Shown here: positions 8,041 to 16,677 of the stretch, one piece after another
Numbering within the stretch: position 1 is the stretch's first letter
Layout of the letters: each line of letters opens with the position of its first letter
Assembly (NCBI GenBank): GCA_913042995.1
Contig: CAJWMA010000007.1
Location: forward strand, 1 to 32,304
Reading direction: 5' to 3'
Source: an uncultured bacterium
GTDB taxonomy: Bacteria > Planctomycetota > UBA8108
Length of the DNA stretch: 32,304 bases
Program-made: the position numbers and the translations under genes
Notes under the pieces: generated by a model
The model's input: the letters and a program-made list of their open reading frames with translations, nothing else
The model's database searches: none
Told to the model about the DNA's origin: nothing

Positions 8041-9308
8041 ACGCAGACCAGCTCGCTCGTGCTGCGCGCATAGAGGAAGCCCCCGGCAAGGGCGGGGTAG
8101 GCCCGTACCGTGTCATTAAGGATGGCGGCGCTGCCCAGGCGCCTGTAGCCCTTGGGCGAAACGCGGGCGAGGATGAGCTCCCCGGAGTCCGCCATCACCA
8201 GCAGCTTGTCTCCGGCGAGTATGAGGGTTCCGGATCCGAACTTCTTCTTTCCGGGCTGGGCTTCGCTCCAGGCGATCTTGCCTCCCGCGAGCGAGACGCA
8301 GCGAAGCTGGGTGCCGTATTCCTGCCGTCCATCGAAACCGTAGAGGTAGCCCGAGCTCTGGATGCTGGAGGAATAGTGGCTCGACAGGATGCGGTCGCCG
8401 GACCAGAGCTCGCGGTAGTCGCCTCCACTGGCCTTCAGGCAGATGGAGCCGGTCTGGTAGCTCGAGGAAAAATAGACCATGTCGTTGGTCAGGACCGGGG
8501 TGGCGGCGTTGACCGAGGCCCCGATCCGGGCCCGCCAGCGTTTTTCGTACAGGATGCTGCCTGTTCCCGGGTCAAGAATCACGATGCCCGTGCGGGTGAA
8601 GCAGACCAGTCTTGTCTTTCCAGCCAGCTTGCCGATGACAGGGGAGGAATACCCGGCCTCATCGCTGGTGGCGCCCCAGAGGGGCTTGCCGGTATCCGAG
8701 TCAAAGGCGACGATCCCGCTGCCTTTGCCGCCGGCGCCGATACCGGCTGTTCCGCCAACCTGGACGAAGACCTTTCCTCCTGAGACCAGGGGCGCGCAGG
8801 CCGTTCCGAAGAAGCTCTCGCGCGGCTTAAAGGAGGCGTGGGTATCGAGTCGCCAGATCTTTTTTCCGTTTTTGAGATCGGCGCAGTTGAGAATCCCAGC
8901 AGCCCCATTGGTGTAGACCTTGCCATTGTCGATGGTGGGCACGGCCCGCGGACCCTCGTCAAAGCCGAAGCGGTCCCTGTAGCTGGCCGGGTAGCTGGCG
9001 GTCCACAGGGGTTTTCCCGTTGCCGCATCGAGGCAGTCGAGGATCTCTTTTTCAGCCATCCTGTGGAAGAGCACAAGCTTGCCATCAGCCACGGAGGGAC
9101 CGGCGAAGCCCAGGCCGATCTTTTTTCTCCAGGTAATGGCGGGGCCAGCCGAAGGCAGGGAGTCAACCAGCGCAGGTCCGCGGTAGACGCCATCTCTGCG
9201 CGGGCCGTGAAGCTGCGGCCAGTCGGCCGCTTCATCCGCGCCGGCCGCAGCCGTGATCGCCGGCAGGGCGGCGAGAATCAGGACGGTGATGGTTCTCCTG
9301 GAAGACAT
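8010..9308 (-). CDS. Exported PQQ-binding-like beta-propeller protein
   Basis: 432 residues from the ATG at 9308. A signal peptide is clear (MSSRRTITVLILAALPAITAAAG). The body is built of repeated blades with the W-x-x-x-x-G-x-x-x-S-P/A-V-x-D-G-K type pattern seen in quinoprotein alcohol dehydrogenase-like propellers: LDAATGKPLWTAS, TIDNGKVYT, KNGKKIW, FDSDTGKPLWGA. The opening DWPQLHGPRRDGVY is typical of a large planctomycete family annotated as PQQ-binding-like or outer membrane protein assembly factor BamB-like proteins. No haem motif is present and no clear PQQ ligand set can be assigned, so enzymatic activity is uncertain; it may be structural. It is divergent from the lut operon and convergent with the oxidoreductase at 6895. 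Confidence 0.85.
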   Translation of the reverse strand: MSSRRTITVLILAALPAITAAAGADEAADWPQLHGPRRDGVYRGPALVDSLPSAGPAITWRKKIGLGFAGPSVADGKLVLFHRMAEKEILDCLDAATGKPLWTASYPASYRDRFGFDEGPRAVPTIDNGKVYTNGAAGILNCADLKNGKKIWRLDTHASFKPRESFFGTACAPLVSGGKVFVQVGGTAGIGAGGKGSGIVAFDSDTGKPLWGATSDEAGYSSPVIGKLAGKTRLVCFTRTGIVILDPGTGSILYEKRWRARIGASVNAATPVLTNDMVYFSSSYQTGSICLKASGGDYRELWSGDRILSSHYSSSIQSSGYLYGFDGRQEYGTQLRCVSLAGGKIAWSEAQPGKKKFGSGTLILAGDKLLVMADSGELILARVSPKGYRRLGSAAILNDTVRAYPALAGGFLYARSTSELVCVDLRKETKAK

Positions 9309-9478
9309 GTCTTTGTCCTGTTGCGTTTCGGGACGACTTTCAAATCAGGTCAATCAGTTTAGTCTCAGCTTTCGAAATAACCTACACAAAGCTAAAATGC
9401 GCCTGTCGGTTTTAGAGCCCGTCCAGGCCGGCCGGAAACGACAGCCTGGCGGTATCCCTTTCGCGCTGGAGACATCCC

Positions 9479-10252
9479 TTGAGTGAGCCCAAGAGAGCGA
9501 GCCTCTTCATCACCTGCCTGGTCGATTTTCTCTTCCCGGGAGTCGCCAGGGCCATGGTCAAGGTGCTTCGTCACTACGATGTGGAGCTGGAGTTTCCCGA
9601 GAACCAGACCTGCTGCGGCCAGCCGGCCTTCAATGCGGGCTTTCGGGGCGAGGCGCGGGAGCTGGCCCTGGCCTTTCTTGATGTATTCGAAGGCTGCGAG
9701 GCTGTCGTGAGTCCTTCAGGCTCCTGTGTCGCGATGGTGAAGGAATACTATCCCGAGCTTTTTTCAGACGATGACGAGCTCAACGGCCGTTTCCAGTCGC
9801 TGGCTGATCGAACCTGGGAGTTTTCGCAATATCTTACCGAGGTGCTCGGGGTCACCGAGTTTCCCGGACGGCGTGATGGCTCGCTGACCTGGCACGATTG
9901 CTGTCATTCGCTCAGGGGGCTCGGGGTTCGGGATGGCCCGAGGAGGTTGCTCTCTTCTGTCGAGGGAGCCGAGCTTCTCGAGCTTGAAAAGTCGGACGAG
10001 TGCTGCGGGTTTGGCGGGCTCTTTTCCGTCAAGTTTGATGAGATCTCTTCGCGGATGCTTTCGAATAAGCTGGCCTGTATTGAGAAGAGCGGGGCCGAGA
10101 GCCTGGTCGCGACCGATTGCAGCTGTCTCATGCACATGGCGGGCGGGCTGGAGAAGAGCGGCTCCGAGGTCCGGGCGCTGCATCTTGCCGAGGTGCTGGC
10201 CGACGCGCTCGAAGAGAGCGGGACCGGTTCGCAAGAGGAGGCGTCTCCATGA
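9479..10252 (+). CDS. lutA: LutA, (Fe-S)-binding subunit of the L-lactate utilisation complex
   Basis: 257 residues. The frame opens with TTG at 9479, the only fitting start, with GGAG about ten bases upstream. Two cysteine-rich CCG domains are visible: C13 followed by TCCGQPAFNAGF (Cys45-Cys46), and CCHSLRGLG followed by ECCGFGG and a TDCSCLMHM segment. This is the heterodisulfide-reductase-like pattern of LutA/YkgE proteins. With LutB and LutC it oxidises L-lactate to pyruvate in the cytoplasm or at the membrane face, by family knowledge from Bacillus subtilis. Its stop overlaps the lutB start (ATGA). It is the first gene of a five-gene operon. Length is slightly above the usual 240 residues because of a short C-terminal tail rich in Glu, Gly and Ser. 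Confidence 0.92.
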   Translation: MSEPKRASLFITCLVDFLFPGVARAMVKVLRHYDVELEFPENQTCCGQPAFNAGFRGEARELALAFLDVFEGCEAVVSPSGSCVAMVKEYYPELFSDDDELNGRFQSLADRTWEFSQYLTEVLGVTEFPGRRDGSLTWHDCCHSLRGLGVRDGPRRLLSSVEGAELLELEKSDECCGFGGLFSVKFDEISSRMLSNKLACIEKSGAESLVATDCSCLMHMAGGLEKSGSEVRALHLAEVLADALEESGTGSQEEASP

Positions 10253-11667
10253 GGCCGCGCTCCGACCAGTTTCACGAGCTGTCGAGCGAAGCTCTCGAAG
10301 ACAGCTTCCTGCGTGAAGCGCTGAAGAGAGCCAGCTCGAGCTTTCATGCCGCGAAGACGGATGCTGTCGATTCGATGCCGGACTGGGAGGAGCTTCGCCA
10401 GCGGGGACATGATCGAAAAAATCGCGCCATAGAGAACCTGCCCGAGGCGCTCGAGGTCTTCGAGAAGAACCTTCGATCCCGGGGCGGCGAGGTTCATTAT
10501 TGTGAGGATGGAGCCGCTGCCAGGGACCAGGTTCTTTCGATCATTCGCTCCAGCGGGGGCCGCAGCGTCACCAAGAGCAAATCGATGGTTACCGAGGAGA
10601 TCGCTCTGAATGATCATCTCGAGGCCGCCGGACTGAGTGTTCTCGAGGGAGACCTGGGTGAGTACATCATCCAATTGGCAGGGGAGCATCCCTCGCATAT
10701 TATCGCTCCGGCTATTCACAAATCACGAGAGGAGGTGGCCGAGCTCTTTCACGACCACCTGGGGTCCGACCCCGATGCCGATATTCCTGAGCTCACTCGA
10801 GTGGCCAGGGAAACCCTGAGGGAAGCTTTTCTCGGGGCGGATATCGGCATCTCCGGAGCGAATTTTGTTATCGCCGAGACGGGCACGATCGTCCTGGTCG
10901 AGAACGAGGGTAATATTCGGATGTCGACAACTGTTCCCCGCGTGCATATCGCGGTGGTGGGTATCGAAAAGGTCCTTCCCAGGCGGTCCGACCTGGCCGC
11001 CCTGCTGCGCCTGCTTTGCCGCAGCGCCACCGGGCAGCGTGTCACCAGCTACATCTCCTTCATCAGCTCGCCGAGAACGGGGGGAGAGGGAGATGGTCCG
11101 GAGAAGCTCCATGTCGTCTTCCTGGATGCCGGCCGCTCGAGGCTCTGGGCCGATCCAACGCAGAGAGAGGCATTGAACTGCATTCGCTGCGGAGCCTGCC
11201 TGAATTTCTGTCCGGTCTACGGAAGCGTGGGCGGACATTCCTACGGCTGGGTTTACCCCGGCCCCATCGGCTCTGTCATCACGCCGCATTACGTCGGAAT
11301 CGAGAAGGCCAGCCAGTTGCCGCAGGCCTCGAGTCTTTGCGGGCGTTGCGGCGAGGTCTGTCCGATGAAGATCCCGCTTCCCGATATGTTGCTTGGACTG
11401 AGGGCAAAGGCCGTTGAGGCTGGAAGCGCTGGTTTTTCTGAGAAGCTGTCCATGCGGGTTTTTTCCCTGCTGGCGAGGTCTCCGCGGCTCTGGCGTCTGC
11501 TGCTCGCCCTCGGCCGGCCGTTTTACAGGCTGGTTGCGCGCGCCGGCCTGGCCTCGATTCTTGGCGGGGCGGCCCGGCGCTGGAGCCGCAGCCGCAGCCT
11601 GCCGCTCCCCGGCAGATCCGGGTTCCGCCGCTGGTGGCGCGAAGACTCTGAGAGAGGGGGCGAGTGA
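10249..11667 (+). CDS. lutB: LutB, iron-sulfur LUD-domain subunit of the L-lactate utilisation complex
   Basis: 472 residues from the ATG at 10249, preceded by GAGGAGG and overlapping the lutA stop by four bases. Residues about 60-290 form the LUD domain (SKSMVTEEIALND, ISGANFVIAETGT). Ferredoxin-like cysteines follow: C311-I-R-C-G-A-C-L-N-F-C321-P and C364-G-R-C-G-E-V-C371-P, enough for two 4Fe-4S clusters. The last 60 residues are basic and Arg/Ser-rich, a little unusual for LutB. The protein would carry electrons from lactate oxidation between LutA/LutC and an unknown acceptor. Operon position between lutA and lutC matches the classical order. Confidence 0.93.
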   Translation: MRPRSDQFHELSSEALEDSFLREALKRASSSFHAAKTDAVDSMPDWEELRQRGHDRKNRAIENLPEALEVFEKNLRSRGGEVHYCEDGAAARDQVLSIIRSSGGRSVTKSKSMVTEEIALNDHLEAAGLSVLEGDLGEYIIQLAGEHPSHIIAPAIHKSREEVAELFHDHLGSDPDADIPELTRVARETLREAFLGADIGISGANFVIAETGTIVLVENEGNIRMSTTVPRVHIAVVGIEKVLPRRSDLAALLRLLCRSATGQRVTSYISFISSPRTGGEGDGPEKLHVVFLDAGRSRLWADPTQREALNCIRCGACLNFCPVYGSVGGHSYGWVYPGPIGSVITPHYVGIEKASQLPQASSLCGRCGEVCPMKIPLPDMLLGLRAKAVEAGSAGFSEKLSMRVFSLLARSPRLWRLLLALGRPFYRLVARAGLASILGGAARRWSRSRSLPLPGRSGFRRWWREDSERGGE

Positions 11668-12374
11668 TGCCTGGAGATTACAGGGAGAGACTCTTTGGCT
11701 TTCTGAGGAGCAGGGCCGCCGGGCAGCCGGGAGAGCTCCTGGTGGAGGATCCCGCGCCGCGCCCTTCAACCGCTCCAGGAGCCGGAGATGATCTTGCGGA
11801 GCGTTTTCGTGCGGAGCTGTGCGCCGTTGGTGGAGAGGCTGTGAACCTCGGGGCGGTCGAGGATCCCGCCGCCGAGCTCGGGAATTGGGTGAAAGGGCTC
11901 GGGCTGGAGAGCGCCGTCATGGACAGCGACCCGGCCTGGGAGTTGCTCTCGCTGCCGGTCAGGGAGCTTCTCGATTCCGCTGGCCTCGCGGTTGATTCGG
12001 TCGGCAGCTCGGTGACTCCGCAGGAGCTCGCAGCTTATGACCTGGGGGTGACACTGGCCGACGCGGCCATCGCGGAGACAGGCACCATCGTGCAATGCGC
12101 GCGCCCCTTCCGGCCGCGCTCGATCTCGCTGGTGCCGCGTTGCCATCTCGTCCTTGTCCCTGGCGACAGGCTCCTGGGCGGATTGGAGGACTTCTTTGAA
12201 GGTATCGATGAAGGGGCTTCCTGGGCGGCGGGAGATGCCGACTTCGATTCCTATTTCACCTGGATCACCGGGCCCAGTCGTACAGCGGATATCGAGAAAA
12301 CTCTGACGATCGGCGTCCATGGCCCGGAAAGAACAGGCGCTTTCGTGCTGGGGGAGGGGGTCTCCGATGACTGA
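11667..12374 (+). CDS. lutC: LutC, LUD-domain subunit of the L-lactate utilisation complex
   Basis: 235 residues from the ATG at 11667, whose A is the last base of the lutB stop. A GTG at 11664 is also in frame, but the spacing from GAGAGGGGG favours the ATG. The C-terminal half carries the LUD signature DLGVTLADAAIAETGTIV and a SLVPRCHLVLV strand, as in LutC/YkgG. The N-terminal half is variable, as usual. LutC is required with LutA and LutB for growth on L-lactate in Bacillus; the biochemical division of labour is not fully known. The next gene starts eight bases before the lutC stop, so translation is probably coupled. Confidence 0.9.
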   Translation: MPGDYRERLFGFLRSRAAGQPGELLVEDPAPRPSTAPGAGDDLAERFRAELCAVGGEAVNLGAVEDPAAELGNWVKGLGLESAVMDSDPAWELLSLPVRELLDSAGLAVDSVGSSVTPQELAAYDLGVTLADAAIAETGTIVQCARPFRPRSISLVPRCHLVLVPGDRLLGGLEDFFEGIDEGASWAAGDADFDSYFTWITGPSRTADIEKTLTIGVHGPERTGAFVLGEGVSDD

Positions 12375-13383
12375 GCGAAGTGGGATTTGCTGCTCCGGAA
12401 ACTGGATTGTCGACAGGGTGAAGACGGTGGATGTGTGGCCGCAGGAGGAAACCCTCGCCAATATTCTGGACGAAGAATCAGGTACCGGCGGGGCGGCCTG
12501 CAATGTCGCCATAGATCTCTCCCGCTTCCAGCTGGGACTGGAGCTTTCCGGTCTTGGCCTGGTGGGGCAGGATGCCGATGGCCGGAGAATCCTGTCCGAT
12601 TGCGCGGAGGCCGGGATCGACACCCGCTTCCTTCGCGCTGTAGAGGGTGCTCCTACAGCCTACACCGATGTCATGACGGTCAGGGAGTCGGGCCGGAGAA
12701 CCTTCTTTCATAACCGAGGAGCCAACGCGCTTCTGTCCCCGGGTGACTACCCTCTTGACGAGCTGTCCTGCAGGATCCTGACCCTCGGCTACCTGCTGCT
12801 GCTCGATGGGATGGATGAGGACGACCCCGAATATGGAACCCGGGCGGCCAGGGTGCTGGCCGGCTGCAGGGAGAGGGGCATCCTGACCGCCGTCGATGTC
12901 GTCAGCGAAGATTCTGATCGTTTCGCCCGCATTGTCACGCCCGCCCTTGCGCATGTGGACTACCTGGTCATCAACGAGATCGAGGCCGCGCGGACGACCG
13001 GCACGGAGCTGCGGGGTGGTGAGATCCTGGATCGCGGAGCGCTCGAGAGGGCGGCCGAGCTTCTGCTCGAAAACGGGGTGAAGCAGGCGGTGGTGATTCA
13101 CACCCCGGAGGCGGCCTTTGGTTTGACGGTTTCCTCTGAGGCGACCTGGATGGCCGCCCACACACTCCCCGACGGCTTTATCAGGGGCAGCGCAGGAGCC
13201 GGCGATGCCTTTTTCGCCGGCATGGTCGCGGGGGTATACGAGGGCTGGGGTCTTGGGGAGTCCCTGCGTTTTGCCAACGCCGCGGCGGCAAGCTGTCTTC
13301 GTCATCCTACCTGCTCCGGCGGAGTGGGCGACGCGGCGGAGATCCGTGAGCTTGCTGACAGCCTTCCCCTGCGCGAGGATTGA
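12367..13383 (+). CDS. PfkB/ribokinase family carbohydrate kinase
   Basis: 338 residues. The ATG at 12367 overlaps the lutC end by eight bases and follows GGAGGGGG. The PfkB signatures are present: GTGGAACNVAIDLSRF near the N-terminus for sugar binding, RTFFHNRGAN in the middle, and GSAGAGDAFFAGM at the C-terminus with the catalytic base Asp280. The enzyme phosphorylates a sugar, sugar acid or nucleoside with ATP; the substrate cannot be deduced. Its place between lutC and a glycerate kinase hints at a sugar-acid or aldonate route ending in pyruvate or glycerate, for example a 2-keto-3-deoxy sugar acid, but that is inference. The glycerate kinase gene begins within five bases of its stop. Confidence 0.9.
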   Translation: MTERSGICCSGNWIVDRVKTVDVWPQEETLANILDEESGTGGAACNVAIDLSRFQLGLELSGLGLVGQDADGRRILSDCAEAGIDTRFLRAVEGAPTAYTDVMTVRESGRRTFFHNRGANALLSPGDYPLDELSCRILTLGYLLLLDGMDEDDPEYGTRAARVLAGCRERGILTAVDVVSEDSDRFARIVTPALAHVDYLVINEIEAARTTGTELRGGEILDRGALERAAELLLENGVKQAVVIHTPEAAFGLTVSSEATWMAAHTLPDGFIRGSAGAGDAFFAGMVAGVYEGWGLGESLRFANAAAASCLRHPTCSGGVGDAAEIRELADSLPLRED

Positions 13384-13387
13384 ATTG

Positions 13388-14719
13388 GTGAGCAAGCCAG
13401 GGATCAACGCGGGAATCGAGAAGCTCAGGGCCGAGGCCCTGGATATTTTCCAGGCGGGTGTCGCTGAAGCGGATCCAGCCAGGGCGGTCGAGCGAGCTCT
13501 GGACGCCGCCGGCTCGCTGCCCGTGCCGGGCCCCGGAGGAGTCATTCGAGCCGTGGCCTTCGGCAAGGCTGCCTGCTCGATGGGACAAGCCCTGGGCGCT
13601 GTCCTGGCTGAGGCCGGTCTCGGCTGGAGGGGCCTGGCTGTGGTGAACAGGGAAAACCTTGCGGAGATCGATGGCTTTCGTGTCCTGGTTGGCGGCCATC
13701 CGCTGCCGGATGATGCAGGGGTCGAGGCCTCGCGGGAGGTGGCGGAGTTCATCGCCGAAGCGGGTGATAACGATCTGACCTTCCTCCTCGTCTCGGGTGG
13801 AGGTTCCGCTATCCTGTCGGCGCCGGCGGAGGGGATCACCCTCGCTGACAAGCTCGACTGTACCTCGCGGCTGCTTGCCTGCGGGGCGGACATAGGCGAG
13901 ATCAACACCGTGCGTAAGCACCTCTCCTTTCTCAAGGGGGGAGGGTTGGCGGCGCGGCTGGGCGGCGGCGAGCTGGTGACGCTGATCCTCTCCGATGTCA
14001 TAGGAGATGATCTTTCCACGATCGCGAGCGGTCCCGCTGTTGCCGATCCAACGACCTTCTCCGATTCGACCAGGGTGTTGCGCGCCCGCGGAATCTATGA
14101 CGATGTGTCGCCTGGAGTGCGGGAGAGACTCGAGGCGGGCTGTCGGGGAGAGGTTCCCGAGACGCCAAAGCCGGGAGCGCCTGTCTTCAAGCGGGTCAGC
14201 AGCTTTCTCGGGGGCTCCAACAGTCTGAGCCTGGCCGCGGCCTCCCGTCGCGCCCGGGAGCTCGGCTATACCGTGAATGTTTTCAGCGAAGCGCTCATTG
14301 GCGAGGCCCGTGAGGCCGCGGCCGGCCTTGCCGGCGAGCTTGTCCGCGTCGAGGGGCAGGAGGGGGGCATCGCCATACTGGCCGGCGGAGAGACCACGGT
14401 CACCCTGGGAGGGACCGGGCGCGGCGGGCGCAACCAGGAGCTGGGCCTGGCCTTCGCGCTGGAGAGCGGCGTCGGGAGCTCCGGCCGCGCCTGGAGCTTG
14501 CTCAGCGGGGGGACAGATGGGATCGATGGGCCGACCGATGCGGCTGGAGCCCTGGTTGATTCTCTCACGCTGGAGCGCGGGGGAGGCTCGCCCCGGGCGG
14601 CGCTTGACGACAACGATTCCTATACCTTTCTTGAAGCCGCAGGCGGCCTGCTGAAGACCGGGGCCACCGGGACCAATGTCGCCGACCTTCAGATCCTGCT
14701 GCTGGCTCCCCGGGGCTGA
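13388..14719 (+). CDS. Glycerate 2-kinase, MOFRL (GckA/TtuD) family
   Basis: 443 residues. I chose the GTG at 13388 (a TTG directly before it, at 13385, is also in frame), four bases after the upstream stop and behind a GAGG. Family features are AFGKAACSMGQA, VGGHPLPDDAG, LLVSGGGSAILSAP, an SLLAC-like helix, DVIGDDLSTIASGP, and the C-terminal MOFRL domain with LGGTGRGGRNQELGLA and SGGTDGIDGPTDAAGA. Enzymes of this family convert D-glycerate to 2-phosphoglycerate with ATP in the cytoplasm. It is the last gene of the lut operon. Its stop codon TGA abuts the stop of the convergent BtpA-like gene with no intervening base. Confidence 0.93.
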   Translation: MSKPGINAGIEKLRAEALDIFQAGVAEADPARAVERALDAAGSLPVPGPGGVIRAVAFGKAACSMGQALGAVLAEAGLGWRGLAVVNRENLAEIDGFRVLVGGHPLPDDAGVEASREVAEFIAEAGDNDLTFLLVSGGGSAILSAPAEGITLADKLDCTSRLLACGADIGEINTVRKHLSFLKGGGLAARLGGGELVTLILSDVIGDDLSTIASGPAVADPTTFSDSTRVLRARGIYDDVSPGVRERLEAGCRGEVPETPKPGAPVFKRVSSFLGGSNSLSLAAASRRARELGYTVNVFSEALIGEAREAAAGLAGELVRVEGQEGGIAILAGGETTVTLGGTGRGGRNQELGLAFALESGVGSSGRAWSLLSGGTDGIDGPTDAAGALVDSLTLERGGGSPRAALDDNDSYTFLEAAGGLLKTGATGTNVADLQILLLAPRG

Positions 14720-15541
14720 TCAGCCGCGCGCGGCGAGGATCCAGGCGCGCGCCTTCTCCGGATCGATCCCCCTGGCGATGTCATCGTCGATCTTCAGGGA
14801 ACTGCCGACGATAGCTCCGTCCGCGGTCTCCAGCAGGGAGGCGATATTGGATTCGGTCGCGCCGCTGCCGATGAAGAGGTGACGGTCCGGAACAGCCTGC
14901 CTGACCTCGGTAAGCTCCTCCGGGGCGACCGGGGCGCCGGTCGCCCTGCCGGTAACGATAAGTCCATCGGCGAGCCCCCTGTAGGCCGTCTCCCTCGCCA
15001 GGTCAGCCAGCTCGCGCGCTGTTCCCAACTGGACGGCATGCTTGACGTCGACATCAGCGAGGATTCCGAGCTTGCCGCCGAGCTGGCTTCTCAGACGCAG
15101 CGTCTCTGCGGCTCGGCCTTCGATGATTCCCTGGTCTGTAAGCATCGCCGAGGTGTGGACATTGACCCTGATTCCATCGAGCCCCGCGCCGGCCGCTATC
15201 GAGAGCGCCGCCAGCGGGTCATTTCTCAGCACATTGACGATGACGATGGCCTCGCTGGTTGGAAGCTCGCAGGCGATCCGGGTCATCACCGCCGTGGTGA
15301 CCGGCGGCACCGTCTCGGGGAAGAAGGGGAGATCACCGAAGTTTTCGATGACGTAGCCGTCGAAGCCCGCCCCGAGGAGGTTTTCCGCATCTTCTCGCGC
15401 CGCCTCGATGACGGTGTCCAGCCGTTCGCTGTCCTTGCAGCCGGGACTGCCCGGCAGCGGCTTGAGGTGGACCACCCCCAGGAGAATCTTGTCTCGAGGC
15501 CTTTCCCTGCTCAGCAGGAGTTCCTGTTTGTCTTCACTCAA
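14720..15541 (-). CDS. BtpA/SgcQ family TIM-barrel protein
   Basis: 273 residues. The start is taken as TTG at 15541, behind GGAGAG and overlapping the end of the upstream gene by eight bases; longer readings would run far into that gene. Family features are LLGVVHLKPLPGSP at the N-terminus, GFDGYVIENFGDLPF, VNVLRNDPLAAL, IRVNVHTSAMLTDQG, ILADVDVKHA, and GLIVTGRATG, then a GSGAT phosphate-binding-like turn. BtpA was described as a photosystem I stability factor in cyanobacteria and SgcQ lies in an E. coli sugar cluster. The fold is a phosphate-binding TIM barrel and the real reaction is unknown. The gene faces the glycerate kinase gene head-on. Confidence 0.88.
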   Translation of the reverse strand: MSEDKQELLLSRERPRDKILLGVVHLKPLPGSPGCKDSERLDTVIEAAREDAENLLGAGFDGYVIENFGDLPFFPETVPPVTTAVMTRIACELPTSEAIVIVNVLRNDPLAALSIAAGAGLDGIRVNVHTSAMLTDQGIIEGRAAETLRLRSQLGGKLGILADVDVKHAVQLGTARELADLARETAYRGLADGLIVTGRATGAPVAPEELTEVRQAVPDRHLFIGSGATESNIASLLETADGAIVGSSLKIDDDIARGIDPEKARAWILAARG

Positions 15542-16574
15542 GGCTGCTCTCCGGTTCGGGCTCCGCGGTCGGCAGGTCAAAATCGATGACCCCGTCGAAT
15601 TCGGTCCTCTTCGCCGTGGCCGGCTCACCCTTCAATCCCTCCAGGTCATTGGTTACCTGGGATGGCGGCAGCTCAGCCTCCCGGAAGATCATCATCGGCG
15701 CGGGCTCATCGATGGCCTGGGAGAAGGGCGCCAGGATTTTCCAGAGCTCGTCGCCGGTGACGAGCAATTCGTCCGTGACCTTTCGGGAGCCAAAGAAGCT
15801 TCTCTTCTGACGCACTCTCTCGAGCAGGACCAGGTCTGTGAGCGGGATCACCGCGGGTACATCCGTGCGCCAGACGCAGAGCGAGAGAACATCGCCGTTG
15901 TAGGCGGCCGGCTGAACCTGCAGTACATCGAGTCCCTCTTCCCGGTATTTCTCGCGAAGCCCAGGGCAGGAGGCTGCGTAGCCGAAGAAGTTGCGGGAGC
16001 GCTCATCGCTCCAGCGAATGAAGTCGAGCTCTCCCTTGAGCTCTAGAAAGACGGACTTCTGGGTTTTCAGCCAGCTGTCGTACAGCTCCTCAGAGCTGTA
16101 GCTGCCAGCCTCGCCTCCTCCGGGCGCCTGGGGATCAATCGAATCGAGCCCGGCGGACCGGGCGATCGACAGCAGGAAGGAGATGGCCTCCCTCGCTACC
16201 CCCGAAGGCTGAAAGAGGGGAATGTTGATGGTCACCGTTGGCATGTCGATGACGGGATCCTGCTCTTCCTCCTCCTCTTCCGCGCCGGGGAGGTTCGCCT
16301 GCTCGAGGTCGCCCGCATCGGGTAAAACGGAGGTGGCTCCGGCGGCCTCCTCGTCTTCATACCCGTCGTGTTCCGCCGCTGGTTCTTTTTCAAGCAACCC
16401 GGGATCGAGCAGGATAAAGAAGCGGACGCTGTTGTCCTGGTTGTGATAGACCAATTGGGTCGGGTCCGACCTGTCCTGGATAAGCCAGGGGGATTCGGCC
16501 AGCTTCCTGCCGATGGCTTCGCCATCGAGGGTTTCGGAAGAGGAAGGTACCAGGAAAAGATCAAATGTCTTCAT
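15534..16574 (-). CDS. Hypothetical acidic protein
   Basis: 346 residues from the ATG at 16574; an in-frame ATG at 16628 would add 18 residues. Longer readings overlap the divergent metallophosphoesterase gene. I do not recognise the family. The N-terminal part begins MKTFDLFLVPSSS and contains RFFILLDPGLL. A very acidic linker with a run of six Glu follows at about residue 121. Then comes a hydrophobic TVTINIPLFQPSG strand and an ISFLLSIARSAGL helix. The C-terminal half holds ELDFIRWSDERSRNFFGYA and SLCVWRTDVPAVIPLTDLVLL. No signal peptide or membrane segment is seen, so it is probably cytoplasmic. It overlaps and is probably co-transcribed with the BtpA-like gene. Confidence 0.75.
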   Translation of the reverse strand: MKTFDLFLVPSSSETLDGEAIGRKLAESPWLIQDRSDPTQLVYHNQDNSVRFFILLDPGLLEKEPAAEHDGYEDEEAAGATSVLPDAGDLEQANLPGAEEEEEEQDPVIDMPTVTINIPLFQPSGVAREAISFLLSIARSAGLDSIDPQAPGGGEAGSYSSEELYDSWLKTQKSVFLELKGELDFIRWSDERSRNFFGYAASCPGLREKYREEGLDVLQVQPAAYNGDVLSLCVWRTDVPAVIPLTDLVLLERVRQKRSFFGSRKVTDELLVTGDELWKILAPFSQAIDEPAPMMIFREAELPPSQVTNDLEGLKGEPATAKRTEFDGVIDFDLPTAEPEPESSLE

Positions 16575-16677
16575 CTCTACGGGACTCTGAAACTGGTCAT
16601 GGGTTGCCTGACCGGATAAGGTACCCATTCTTTCAAAAGCTGTCGCATTCTTTTCATTACCTCGTTGGTATTCCTTC

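Noticed and set aside
9367-9393. AGCTTT...AAAGCT inverted repeat between the PQQ-propeller gene and lutA
   Set aside because: Only six bases per arm with a 15-base spacer in an AT-richer stretch; expected by chance.
10723-11769. 348-codon open frame on the minus strand
   Set aside because: It is antisense to lutB and its ferredoxin motifs; low-complexity translation.
12478-14019. 513-codon open frame on the minus strand
   Set aside because: It lies antisense to the PfkB and glycerate kinase genes, both with clear family motifs. Its own translation has low-complexity Ser/Pro/Arg stretches typical of antisense frames in GC-rich DNA.
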